From NCBI RefSeq assembly GCF_029227915.1, contig NC_079876.1, forward strand, positions 2,792,001 through 2,856,000: 64,000 nucleotides of DNA. The letters run 5' to 3'. The stretch comes from Hydractinia symbiolongicarpus (Eukaryota > Cnidaria > Hydrozoa > Anthoathecata > Hydractiniidae). This document shows positions 50,734 to 61,190 of the stretch, one piece after another (within the stretch, counting starts at the first letter, position 1; each line of letters starts with the position of its first letter). Under the pieces are notes generated by a model. The model had not been told where the DNA came from and did not search any database. It was given only the letters and a program-made list of their open reading frames with translations. A program made the position numbers and the translations under genes.

Positions 50734-53586
50734 ATGTGTAACTTGATAGTCGGTCATTTGAACGTAAACTCGTTGCGAAACAAGTTCGAAGCAATTGATT
50801 TAACTTTCAAGCACAATATTGATGTTCTGCTTCTAACTGAAACGAAAATAGATGAATCGTTCACTGATGCTCAATTTAAGTTAGATAATTACGCAATTCT
50901 GAGGAAAGATAGAAATGGACATGGTGGCGGTATTTTACTCTATATAAATGAAAATATTCCCTTCAAAGTGTTGCGAAAATATACTTTACCGGATGATATC
51001 GAAGTTTTAGTTGTCGAAATAAATCTTCGAAAACGCAAATGGCTTTTAATCGGTGCATATAAACCACCGTTACAAAAAAATTACTACTTTTTAACTCAAA
51101 TCGCAAATGTATTGATTTCACATCTCAACTATCACGAAAACATCATAATTATGGGTGATTTAAACATGGAAATAAGTGACACAGATTTCGATAACTTCAT
51201 TTCAACATACGACCTCCATAGACTAATCAAATCACCAACCTGCTTTAAGTCAAGTACTTCGCCTTCTTGCATTGATCACATATTAACAAATCAACCAAAT
51301 TTCTTTAAAAATAGTGTAACAATCGAAACTGGCATATCAGATTGGCATTTATTTGTTGGAAGTGTGATGAGAATGAACGTGATTAAAGGCGACCCAATTG
51401 TGAAACACTACAGAAATTACAACAAAATTGACTACTTTGATTTTGAAAGAACATTATCAATGAACTTTTTGAAATTACTTGAGAACAATTACGACTTTAA
51501 CCAATTCAATTTATGCATCACGTCTACGCTAAACCATTTTGCACCATTGAAAAAGAAAATACTAAGATTCAATAAAGCACCTTTTATCACCAAGGAGCTT
51601 CGCAAAGCTATTATGCACAGATCCAAACTTCGTCGCATATATAACAAATCACGATCAAAAGAAAATTGGTCCAACTTCACTAGACAGAGAAACTACTGTG
51701 TTTCCTTATTACGAAAAACCAGACGTTCGTATTTCAAGGGTTTACGTATGACAAGCATTACTGATAATAAAAAGTTCTGGAAGTCTGTCAAGCCATTGTT
51801 TTCAAACGTTAGTTATAACACCAACAAAATTATCTTAATCGAGAAAGAAAAGATAGTCACCGACGAACAAAAATTATGCAAAATCTTCAATGAATATTAC
51901 ACCAACATCACGAAAAATTTACCAATCAAACCAAACGATGATACACATACAGCAACCATTCACGATGCAATCCACTCGTATACTAATCACATCAGTATTT
52001 TGAAAATTCGTGAAAATGTGGGTTATGATGAAAAGTTCTATTTTTCGCTGGTTGAACAGCCTGATGTTCTCAAAGTCATCAAAGACATGGATGCAAAGAA
52101 ATCTTCTGTTAGTGGTGATTTTCCAGTTTTTATGTTGAAAAAGTTTATTCATATCTTTGTTCCTATCCTCACTAATATTATAAATTTTTGTTTACAGTCT
52201 AATATTTTTCCTGATGATTTAAAACTTGCAGAGGTTATACCTGTTTTTAAGAAGGATGACTGTAATGATAAGGAGAACTATAGACCTGTTAGCTTGCTTC
52301 CCTGTTTATCAAAGGTTTTTGAAAGAATTATTCTTAATCAAATGCACACTTTTATGCATGACAAACTCAGCCCTCATCTATCAGGCTTCAGAGAGGGTTA
52401 TAATACACAATATGCTCTCATTCGAATGATTGAACAATGGAAAAGCACACTTGATAATAAGGGTGTAGTTGGAGCAGTGCTAATGGACCTTTCAAAAGCT
52501 TTTGATACTATCAACCATGATTTGCTTATTGCAAAGCTGCATGCCTATGGTTTTTCTGAATCTTCTTTATTATTTATTCACTCATACTTGAAAAATCGTT
52601 TTCAGAGAACCAGAATAAATTCTTCTTTTAGCGAATGGCTTCCTCTTCAAGTTGGAGTTCCACAAGGATCAATCTTAGGACCTCCTTTCTTCAATTATTC
52701 TATAAACGATTTATTCTGGTTCATTATTCAATCATCCCTTTGTAACTTTGCAGATGATAACACCTTATATGCTTGTGAAAATTCATTAGAAGATGTAAAA
52801 CAAACACTGCTTACTAATTTGGTCATAGTTAATAATTGGTTTTATGAAAATTACTTAGCAATAAATTTGAAAAAGTATCAATATATTGTATTAGGTCATC
52901 ACGATGAAAGTTTGATATTTAACCATTTGAAAATTGCGTGTAAATCGTCTGTAGTGCTTCTTGGTGTTACGATTGACTCGAGACTAAACTTTCATTCGCA
53001 TGTCAAAAACATCTGTAATAAGGCTAGTAGGAAACTCAACGTGCTTCAAAGGATATCTTCCTTTTTGACACCCAAGATGAAGCGTTTTCTCTTCAATTCA
53101 TTTATTTTGTCTCAGTTTTCTTACTGTCCCTTAGTATGGATGTTTTGTGGAAAAGTTGCGAATAATCGAATCAATCGTATTCATGAACGTTGTCTAAGAA
53201 TCATACAGGACGATATAAATGGCAGTTACGATGAACTTTTATCTTTATGTAATGTTAAAAATATTCACATCATCAATTTACAGAATTTAATGAAAGAGGT
53301 TTACAAATTTTTAAATGGATTGTCACCTCTATATATGAACGAGATATTTTCTGTTAGGGAAAACAAGTACAACCTTCGTTGCTTTAATTTGATCAGGCGA
53401 CCAACTTGTAGGACAACGTACTATGGCTTAAATACTTTATCAAATATTGCAGGGAAGCTATGGATATCTGTGCCTGACGCTACAAAGAATGCTCCTTCTC
53501 TCGAAGCCTTCCGTAGCTCAATAAAATTTTGGGAAGGTGATGTTTGCACCTGTAAAATATGCATGGATATACAATACATACTTTAA
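50734..53586 (+). CDS. LINE ORF2 protein: APE endonuclease and reverse transcriptase
   Basis: The protein is 950 residues. It nicks target DNA and reverse-transcribes element RNA at the nick. The N-terminal endonuclease (about 5-210) shows Asn10 in GHLNVNS, Glu36 in LLTETKID, Tyr109 in GAYKPP, Asp142/Asn144 in MGDLNM, IDHI at 180-183, and SDWH at 202-205 where many relatives have SDH. The reverse transcriptase (about 480-760) shows NYRPVSLL, motif A MDLSKAFDTINH (584-595, Asp585), motif B GVPQGSILGP (641-650) and motif C FADDNTLY (672-679, Asp674/Asp675). The tail after motif B reads PPFFNYSINDLF, unlike the usual PLLFNIYINDLF. A C-terminal domain contains SYCPLVWMF and RINRIHERCLRI. The end, CTCKICMDI (Cys938, 940, 943), matches the Cys-rich tail of CR1-like ORF2. 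No stop or frameshift interrupts it. The ATG has A at -3, but the open frame upstream means the true N-terminus may be earlier. Confidence 0.95.
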   Translation: MCNLIVGHLNVNSLRNKFEAIDLTFKHNIDVLLLTETKIDESFTDAQFKLDNYAILRKDRNGHGGGILLYINENIPFKVLRKYTLPDDIEVLVVEINLRKRKWLLIGAYKPPLQKNYYFLTQIANVLISHLNYHENIIIMGDLNMEISDTDFDNFISTYDLHRLIKSPTCFKSSTSPSCIDHILTNQPNFFKNSVTIETGISDWHLFVGSVMRMNVIKGDPIVKHYRNYNKIDYFDFERTLSMNFLKLLENNYDFNQFNLCITSTLNHFAPLKKKILRFNKAPFITKELRKAIMHRSKLRRIYNKSRSKENWSNFTRQRNYCVSLLRKTRRSYFKGLRMTSITDNKKFWKSVKPLFSNVSYNTNKIILIEKEKIVTDEQKLCKIFNEYYTNITKNLPIKPNDDTHTATIHDAIHSYTNHISILKIRENVGYDEKFYFSLVEQPDVLKVIKDMDAKKSSVSGDFPVFMLKKFIHIFVPILTNIINFCLQSNIFPDDLKLAEVIPVFKKDDCNDKENYRPVSLLPCLSKVFERIILNQMHTFMHDKLSPHLSGFREGYNTQYALIRMIEQWKSTLDNKGVVGAVLMDLSKAFDTINHDLLIAKLHAYGFSESSLLFIHSYLKNRFQRTRINSSFSEWLPLQVGVPQGSILGPPFFNYSINDLFWFIIQSSLCNFADDNTLYACENSLEDVKQTLLTNLVIVNNWFYENYLAINLKKYQYIVLGHHDESLIFNHLKIACKSSVVLLGVTIDSRLNFHSHVKNICNKASRKLNVLQRISSFLTPKMKRFLFNSFILSQFSYCPLVWMFCGKVANNRINRIHERCLRIIQDDINGSYDELLSLCNVKNIHIINLQNLMKEVYKFLNGLSPLYMNEIFSVRENKYNLRCFNLIRRPTCRTTYYGLNTLSNIAGKLWISVPDATKNAPSLEAFRSSIKFWEGDVCTCKICMDIQYIL

Positions 53587-53699
53587 CTTCACTTATTTAT
53601 TTATTTATTTTTCTTATTTTTTATCGCTGTTTGCCTTGTTTTACGTTTTGTTGTCGATTTAAATTAGTTATTTAAATTCTATTGTATCTATCGACGTTA
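53587..53699 (+). other. LINE 3' UTR, AU-rich
   Basis: These 113 bases between the ORF2 stop and the poly(A) signal are strongly AT-rich. They begin with overlapping ATTTA pentamers (CTTATTTATTTATTTATTT, about 53,591-53,609). Such repeats resemble AU-rich mRNA elements but could be chance in AT-rich sequence. There is no hairpin or tandem microsatellite of the kind that ends some CR1 elements. Confidence 0.7.
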
Positions 53700-53705
53700 A
53701 ATAAA
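53700..53705 (+). promoter_or_regulatory. Polyadenylation signal AATAAA of the LINE
   Basis: AATAAA lies 25 bases before the satellite resumes, a normal distance upstream of a poly(A) site. Confidence 0.75.
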
Positions 53706-53730
53706 GAGAAAATCAAAAATCAAAAAAAAA
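53706..53730 (+). other. A-rich 3' tail of the LINE
   Basis: The tail reads GAGAAAATCAAAAATC followed by a run of A that merges with the AA of the satellite sequence AATCCGGG. The AAAATC and AAAAATC steps look like an imperfect short repeat. The tail could be a degenerate A-tail or a slipped simple-repeat end. The exact junction cannot be fixed because the A run is shared with the target. Confidence 0.7.
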
Positions 53731-54841
53731 AATCCGGGATTTACGGAAAATCGCAGGTTTTCGTTTGCCGGCGATTAAACTTCTTTTATTCAGCGTCTCA
53801 TCAGAAATGAAAACATTTTTGAAAACTACAAGTCTTATGCGTTTTAGTGGTGAAAAAATAATTTAAAAAATCGTTCTGGAAATGAGTTTACTCACAGGGT
53901 ACTTTCTTTGTATACATTCGACTATACGGGCCAAGCCCGGGATTTACGGGAAATCGCGGGTTTTCGTTTGCCGGCGATTAAACCTCTTTCATTAAGCGTC
54001 TCATCAAAAATGAAAACATTTTTGAAAACTACAAGTCTCATTCGTTTTAGTGGTGAGAAAAAAATTTAAAAAATCGTTCGGGAAATGAGTTTACTCCCTG
54101 GGTACTTTCTTTGTATACATTCGACTATACGGGCCAAGCCCGGGATTTACGGGAAATCGCGGGATTTCGTTTGCCGGCGATGAAACCTCTTTTATTAAGC
54201 GTGTCATCAAAAATGAAAACATTTTTGAAAACTACAAGTCTCATGGGATTTAGTGGTGAAATAATAATTTAAAAAATCGTTCGGGAAATGAGTTTACACC
54301 CGGGTACTTTCTTTGTATACTTTTGACTATACGGGCCGAGTCCGGGATTTACGGGAAATCGCAGGTTTTCGTTTGCCGGCAATTAAACTTCTTTTATTCA
54401 GCGTCTCATCAAAAATGAAAACATTTTTGAAAACTACAAGTCTCATGCGTTTTAGTGGTGAAAAAATAATTTTTAAAATCGTTCGGGAAATGAGTTTACT
54501 CCCTGGGTACTTTCTTTGTATACTTTTGACTATACGGACCGAGTCCGGGATTTACGGGAAGTCGCGGGTTTTCGTTTGCCGGCGATTAAACTTCTTTTAT
54601 TCAGCGTCTCATCAAAAATGAAAATATTTTTAAATACTACAAGTCTCATGGGCTTTAGTGGTGAAATAATAATTTAAAAAATCGTTCGAGAAATTAGTTT
54701 ACATCCTGGGTACTTTCTTTGTATACTTTTGACTATACGGGCCGAGTCCAGGATTTACTGGAAATCGCAGGTTTTCGTTTGCCCGCGATTAAACTTCTTT
54801 TATTAAGCGTCTCATCAAAAATGAAAACATTTTTGAAAAGT

Positions 54842-55997
54842 ACAAGTCTCATGCGTTTTAGTGGTGAAAAAATAATTTAAAAAATCGTTCGGAAATGAGT
54901 TTACTCCCCGGGTACTTTCTTTGTATTCTTTTGACTATGCGGGCCGAGTCCGGGGTTTACGGGAAATGGCGGGTTTTCGTTTGCCGGCGATTAAACTTCT
55001 TTTATTCAGCGTCTCATCAAAAATGAAAACATTTTTGAAAACTACAAGTCTCAAGCGTTTTAGTGGTGAAAAGATAATTTAAAAAATCGTTTTGGAAATG
55101 AGTTTACTCACAGGGTACTTTCTTTGTATACATTCGACTATACGGGCCAAGCCCGGGATTTACGGGAAATCGCGGGTTTTTGTTTGCCGGCAATTAAACC
55201 ACTTTCATTAAGCGTCTCATCAAAAATGAAAACATTTCTGAAAACTACAAGTCTGATGCGTTTTAGTGGTGAAAAAATAATTTAAAAATTCGTTCGGGAA
55301 ATGAGTTTACTCACTGGGTACTTTCCTTGTATACTTTTGACTATACGGGCCGAGTCCGGGATTTACGGGAAATCGCAGGTTTTCGTTTGCCCGCGATTAA
55401 ACTTCTTTTATTCAGCGTCTCATCAAAAATGAAAACATTTCAGAAAACTACAAGTCTCATGCGTTTTAGTGGTGAAAAAATAATTTAAAAAATCGTTCGG
55501 AAATGAGTTTACTCCCCGGGTACTTTCTTTGTATTCTTTTGACTATGCGGGCCGAGTCCGGGGTTTACGGGAAATGGCGGGTTTTCGTTTGCCGGCGATT
55601 AAACTTCTTTTATTCAGCGTCTCATCAAAAATGAAAACATTTTTGAAAACTACAAGTCTCAAGCGTTTTAGTGGTGAAAAGATAATTTAAAAAATCGTTT
55701 TGGAAATGAGTTTACTCACAGGGTACTTTCTTTGTATACATTCGACTATACGGGCCAAGCCCGGGATTTACGGGAAATCGCGGGTTTTTGTTTGCCGGCA
55801 ATTAAACCACTTTCATTAAGCGTCTCATCAAAAATGAAAACATTTCTGAAAACTACAAGTCTGATGCGTTTTAGTGGTGAAAAAATAATTTAAAAATTCG
55901 TTCGGGAAATGAGTTTACTCACTGGGTACTTTCCTTGTATACTTTTGACTATACGGGCCGAGTCCGGGATTTACGGGAAATCGCAGGTTTTCGTTTG
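54842..55997 (+). repeat. 3-monomer block (608 bp) repeated, second copy partial
   Basis: Bases 54842-55449 and 55450-about 55997 match at an offset of 608 bp. Shared marks are GTATTCTTTTGACTATGCGG, CTCAAGCGTTTTAG, GGGTTTTTGTTTGCCGGCAATT, AAAAATTCGTTCGGG and TTTCCTTGTATAC. Part of the block recurs again at about 56.4-56.7 kb. Confidence 0.7.
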
Positions 55998-58759
55998 CCG
56001 GCGATTAAACTTCTTTTATTCAGCGTCTCATAAAAATGAAAACATTCTTAAAAACTACAAGTCTCATGGGCTTTAGTGGTGAAATAATAATTTAAATAAT
56101 CGTTTGGGAAATGAGTTTACTCCCTGGGTGCTTTCTTTGTATACTTTTGACTATACGGGCCGAGTCCGGGATTTACGGGAAATCACAGGTTTTCGTTTGC
56201 CGGCGATTAAACTTCTTTTATTCAGCGTGTCATCAAAAATGAAAACATTTTTGAAAACTACAAGTCTCATGCGTTTTAGTGGTGAAAAAATAATTTATAA
56301 AATCGTTCAGGAAATGAGTTTACTCCCTGGGTACTTTCTTTGTATACATTCGACTATACGGGCCAAGCCCGGGATTTACGGGAAATCGCGGTTTTTTGTT
56401 TGCCGGCGATTAAACCACTTTCATTAAGCGTCTCATCAAAAATGAAAACATTTCTGAAAACTACAAGTCTGATGCGTTTTAGTGGTGAAAAAATAATTTA
56501 AAAATTCGTTCGGGAAATGAGTTTACTCACTGGGTACTTTCCTTGTATACTTTTGACTATACGGGCCGAGTCCGGGATTTACGGGAAATCGCAGGTTTTC
56601 GTTTGCCGGCAATTAAACTTCTTTTATTCAGCGTCTCATCAAAAATGAAAACATTCTTAAAAACTACAAGTCTCATGGGCTTTAGTGGTGAAATAATAAT
56701 TTAAATAATCGTTTGGGAAATGAGTTTACTCCCTGGGTGCTTTCTTTGTATACTTTTGACTATACGGGCCGAGTCCGGGATTTACGGGAAATCGCAGGTT
56801 TTCGTTTGCCGGCGATTAAATTTCTTTTATTCAGCGTCTCATCAAAAATGAAAATATTTTTAAATACTACAAGTCTCATGCGTTTTAGTGGTGAAAAAAT
56901 AATTTGTAAAATCTTTCGGAAAATGAGTTTACTCCCTGGGTACTTTCTTTGTATACTTTTGACTATACGGGCCGAGTCCGGGATTTACGGGAAGTCGCAG
57001 GTTTTCGTTTGCCGGCGATTAAACTTCTTTTATTCAGCGTCTCATCAAAAATGAAAATATTTTTAAATACTACAAGTCTCATGGGCTTTAGTGGTGAAAT
57101 GATAATTTAAAAAATCGTTCGGGAAATGAGTTTACACCTTGGGTACTTTCTTTGTATACTTTTGACTATACGGGCCGAGTCCGGGATTTACTGGAAATCG
57201 CAGGTTTTCGTTTGCCCGGGATTAAACTTCTTTTATTCAGCGTCTCATCAAAAATGAAAACATTTTTGAAAACTACAAGTCTCATGCGTTTTAGTGGTGA
57301 AAAAATAATTTAAAAAATCGTTCGGAAATGAGTTTACTCCCTGGGTACTTTCTTTGTATACTTTTGACTATGCGGGCCGAGTCCGGGGTTTACGGGAAAT
57401 GGCAGGTTTTCGTTTGCCGGGGATTAAACTTCTTTTATTCAGCGTCTCATCAAAAATGAAAACATTTTTGAAAACTACAAGTCTCAAGCGTTTTAGTGGT
57501 GAAAAGAAAATTTAAAAAATCGTTTTGGAAATGAGTTTACTCACAGGGTACTTTCTTTGTATACTTTTGACTATACGGGCCGAGTCCGGGATTTACGGGA
57601 AATCGCAGGTTTTCGTTTGCCGGCGATTAAACTTCTTTTATTCAGCGTCTCATTAAAAATGAAAACATTTTTGAAAACTACAAGTCTCATGGGATTTAGT
57701 GGTGAAATAATAAATAAAAAAATCGTTCGAGAAATGAGTTTACACCCCGGGTACTTTCTTTGTATACTTTTGACTATACGGGCCGAGTCCGGGATTTACG
57801 GGAAATCGCAGGTTTTCGTTTGCCGGCGATTAAACTTCTTTTATTAAGCGTCTCATCAAAAATGAAAACATTTTTGAAAACTACAAGTCTCATGCGTTTT
57901 AGTGGTGAAAAAATAATTTAAAAAATCGCTTGGGAAATCAGTTTACTCCCTGGGCACTTTCTTTGTATACTTTTGACTATACGGGCCGAATCCGGGATTT
58001 ACGGAAAATCGCAGGTTTTCGTTTGCCGGCGATTAAACTTCTTTTATTCAGCGTCTCATCAAAAATGAAAACATTTTTGAAAACTACAAGTCTCATGCGT
58101 TTTAGTGGTGAAAAAATAAATTAAAAAATCGTTCGGGAAATGAGTTTACTCCCTGGGTACTATCTTTGTATGCTTTTGACTATACGGGCCAAGCCCGGGA
58201 TTTACGGGAAATCTCGGGTTTTCGTTTGCCGGCGATTAAACTTCTTTTATTCAGCGTCTCATCAGAAATGAAACATTTTTGAAAACTACAAGTCTTATGC
58301 GTTTTAGTGGTGAAAAAATAATTTAAAAAATCGTTCTGGAAATGAGTTTACTCACAGGGTACTTTCCATGTATACATTCGACTATACGGGCCAAGCCCGG
58401 GATTTACGGGAAATCGCGGGTTTTCGTTTGCCGGCGATTAAACCTCTTTCATTAAGCGTCTCATCAAAAATGAAAACATTTTTGAAAACTACAAGTCTCA
58501 TTCGTTTTAGTGGTGAGAAAAAAAATTAAGAAATCGTTCAGGAAATGAGTTTACTCCCTGGGTACTTTCTTTGTATACATTCGAATATACGGGCCAAGCC
58601 CGGGATTTACGGGAAATCGCGGGATTTCGTTTGCCGGCGATGAAACCTCTTTTATTAAGCGTGTCATCAAAAATGAAAACATTTTTGAAAACTACAAGTC
58701 TCATGGAATTTAGTGGTGAAATAATAATTAAAAAAATCGTTCGGGAAATGAGTTTACAC

Positions 58760-61190
58760 CACGGGTACTTTCTTTGTATACTTTTGACTATACGGGCCGA
58801 GTCCGGGATTTACGGGAAATCGCAGGTTTTCGTTTGCCGGCAATTAAACCTCTTTCATTAAGCGTCTCATCAAAAATGAAAACATTTTTGAAAACTACAA
58901 GTCTCATTCGTTTTAGTGGTGAGAAAAAAATTTAAGAAATCGTTCAGGAAATGAGTTTACTCCCTGGGTACTTTCTTTGTATACATTCGAATATACGGGC
59001 CAAGCCCGGGATTTACGGGAAATCGCGGGATTTTGTTTGCCGGCGATGAAACCTCTTTTATTAAGCGTGTCATCAAAAATGAAAACATTTTTGAAAACTA
59101 CAAGTCTCATGGAATTTAGTGGTGAAATAATAATTTAAAAAATCGTTCGGGAAATGAGTTTACACCCCGGGTACTTTCTTTGTATACTTTTGACTATACG
59201 GGCCGAGTCCGGGATTTACGGGAAATCGCAGGTTTTCGTTTGCCGGCAATTAAACTTCTTTTATTCAGCGTCTCATCAAAAATGAAAACATTTTTGAAAA
59301 CTACAAGTCTCATGCGTTTTAGTGGTGAAAAAATAATTTATAAAATCGTTCGGGAAATGACTTTACTCCCTGGGTACTTTCTTTGTATACTTTTGACTAT
59401 ACGGGCCGAGTCCGAGATTTTCGGGAAGTCGCGGGTTTTCGTTTGCCGGCGATTAAACTTCTTTTATTCAGCGTCTCATCAAAAAAGAAAATATTTTTAA
59501 ATACTACAAGTCTCATGGGCTTTAGTGGTGAAATAATAATTTAAAAAATCGTTCGGGAAATGAGTTTACATCCTGGGTACTTTCTTTGTATACTTTTGAC
59601 TATACGGGCCGAGTCCGGGATTTACTGGAAATCGCAGGTTTTCGTTTGCCCGCGATTAAACTTCTTTTATTCAGCGTCTCATCAAAAATGAAAACATTTT
59701 TGAAAAGTACAAGTCTCATGCGTTTTAGTGGTGAAAAAATAATTTAAAAATTTGTTCGGAAATGAGTTTACTCCCTGGGTACTTTCCTTGTATACTTTTG
59801 ACTATACGGGCCGAGTCCGGGATTTACGGGAAATCGCGGGTTTTCGTTTGCCGGCGATTAAACTTCTTTTATTCAGCGTCTCATCAAAAATGAAAACATT
59901 TTTAAAAACTACAAGTCTCATGGGCTTTAGTGGTGAAATAATAATTTAAATAATCGTTTGGGAAATGAGTTTACACCCCGGGTACTTTCTTTGTATACTT
60001 TTGACTATACGGGCCGAGTCCGGGATTTACGGGAAATCGCAGGTTTTCGTTTGCCGGCAATTAAACCTCTTTCATTAAGCGTCTCATCAAAAATGAAAAC
60101 ATTTTTGAAAACTACAAGTCTCATTCGTTTTAGTGGTGAGAAAAAAATTTAAGAAATCGTTCAGGAAATGAGTTTACTCCCTGGGTACTTTCTTTGTATA
60201 CATTCGAATATACGGGCCAAGCCCGGGATTTACGGGAAATCGCGGGATTTTGTTTGCCGGCGATGAAACCTCTTTTATTAAGCGTGTCATCAAAAATGAA
60301 AACATTTTTGAAAACTACAAGTCTCATGGAATTTAGTGGTGAAATAATAATTTAAAAAATCGTTCGGGAAATGAGTTTACACCCCGGGTACTTTCTTTGT
60401 ATACTTTTGACTATACGGGCCGAGTCCGGGATTTACGGGAAATCGCAGGTTTTCGTTTGCCGGCAATTAAACTTCTTTTATTCAGCGTCTCATCAAAAAT
60501 GAAAACATTTTTGAAAACTACAAGTCTCATGCGTTTTAGTGGTGAAAAAATAATTTATAAAATCGTTCGGGAAATGACTTTACTCCCTGGGTACTTTCTT
60601 TGTATACTTTTGACTATACGGGCCGAGTCCGAGATTTTCGGGAAGTCGCGGGTTTTCGTTTGCCGGCGATTAAACTTCTTTTATTCAGCGTCTCATCAAA
60701 AAAGAAAATATTTTTAAATACTACAAGTCTCATGGGCTTTAGTGGTGAAATAATAATTTAAAAAATCGTTCGGGAAATGAGTTTACATCCTGGGTACTTT
60801 CTTTGTATACTTTTGACTATACGGGCCGAGTCCGGGATTTACTGGAAATCGCAGGTTTTCGTTTGCCCGCGATTAAACTTCTTTTATTCAGCGTCTCATC
60901 AAAAATGAAAACATTTTTGAAAAGTACAAGTCTCATGCGTTTTAGTGGTGAAAAAATAATTTAAAAATTTGTTCGGAAATGAGTTTACTCCCTGGGTACT
61001 TTCCTTGTATACTTTTGACTATACGGGCCGAGTCCGGGATTTACGGGAAATCGCGGGTTTTCGTTTGCCGGCGATTAAACTTCTTTTATTCAGCGTCTCA
61101 TCAAAAATGAAAACATTTTTAAAAACTACAAGTCTCATGGGCTTTAGTGGTGAAATAATAATTTAAATAATCGTTTGGGAAATGAGTTTA
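58760..61190 (+). repeat. Tandem duplication of a 6-monomer block (1217 bp x 2)
   Basis: Bases 58760-59976 and 59977-about 61190 are nearly identical at an offset of 1217 bp. Shared private marks are TTCGAATATACGGG, GATTTTGTTTGCC, ATGGAATTTAG, AATGACTTTACTCCC, GAGATTTTCGGGAAG, CAAAAAAGAAAATA and AAAAATTTGTTCGG. The match ends at about 61,190, where copy 2 reads TTTACTCCCTGGG and copy 1 reads TTTACACCCCGGG. Confidence 0.8.

Larger units (their letters stand above)
49501..53730 (+). mobile_element. CR1/L2-group non-LTR retrotransposon (LINE) inserted in satellite
   Basis: This is the only non-satellite DNA in the window. It has, in order, a leader of about 50 bp, ORF1 with an SGNH esterase-like domain, ORF2 with APE-type endonuclease and reverse transcriptase, a 3' UTR of about 113 bp before AATAAA, and an A-rich tail. 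There are no terminal repeats. The satellite reads ACCGGCCGA at 49,492-49,500 and resumes as AATCCGGGATTTACGG at 53,731. Together these restore the uninterrupted variant monomer seen around 48,682. Hence no satellite bases were lost, and any target-site duplication is at most AAT (3 bp) and could be zero. SGNH in ORF1 is established for CR1-like elements; the exact clade needs a phylogeny. The short leader leaves open a slight 5' truncation. Both reading frames are intact apart from the UGA discussed under ORF1, so the insertion is probably young. Confidence 0.93.

Noticed and set aside
49488-52429. Short open frames on the minus strand and in other frames inside the LINE (for example 51489-51680 and 52226-52429)
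   Set aside because: They are shadows of ORF1 and ORF2 with no recognisable domain.
49501-53730. LTR retrotransposon, retrovirus or DNA transposon
   Set aside because: There are no terminal repeats or inverted ends and no gag, protease, integrase or transposase. The endonuclease-RT order, AATAAA and A-tail fit a LINE.
3355-60327. Minus-strand open frames of ~65-71 codons in the satellite
   Set aside because: These are antisense readings of the same monomer with no independent evidence of coding.
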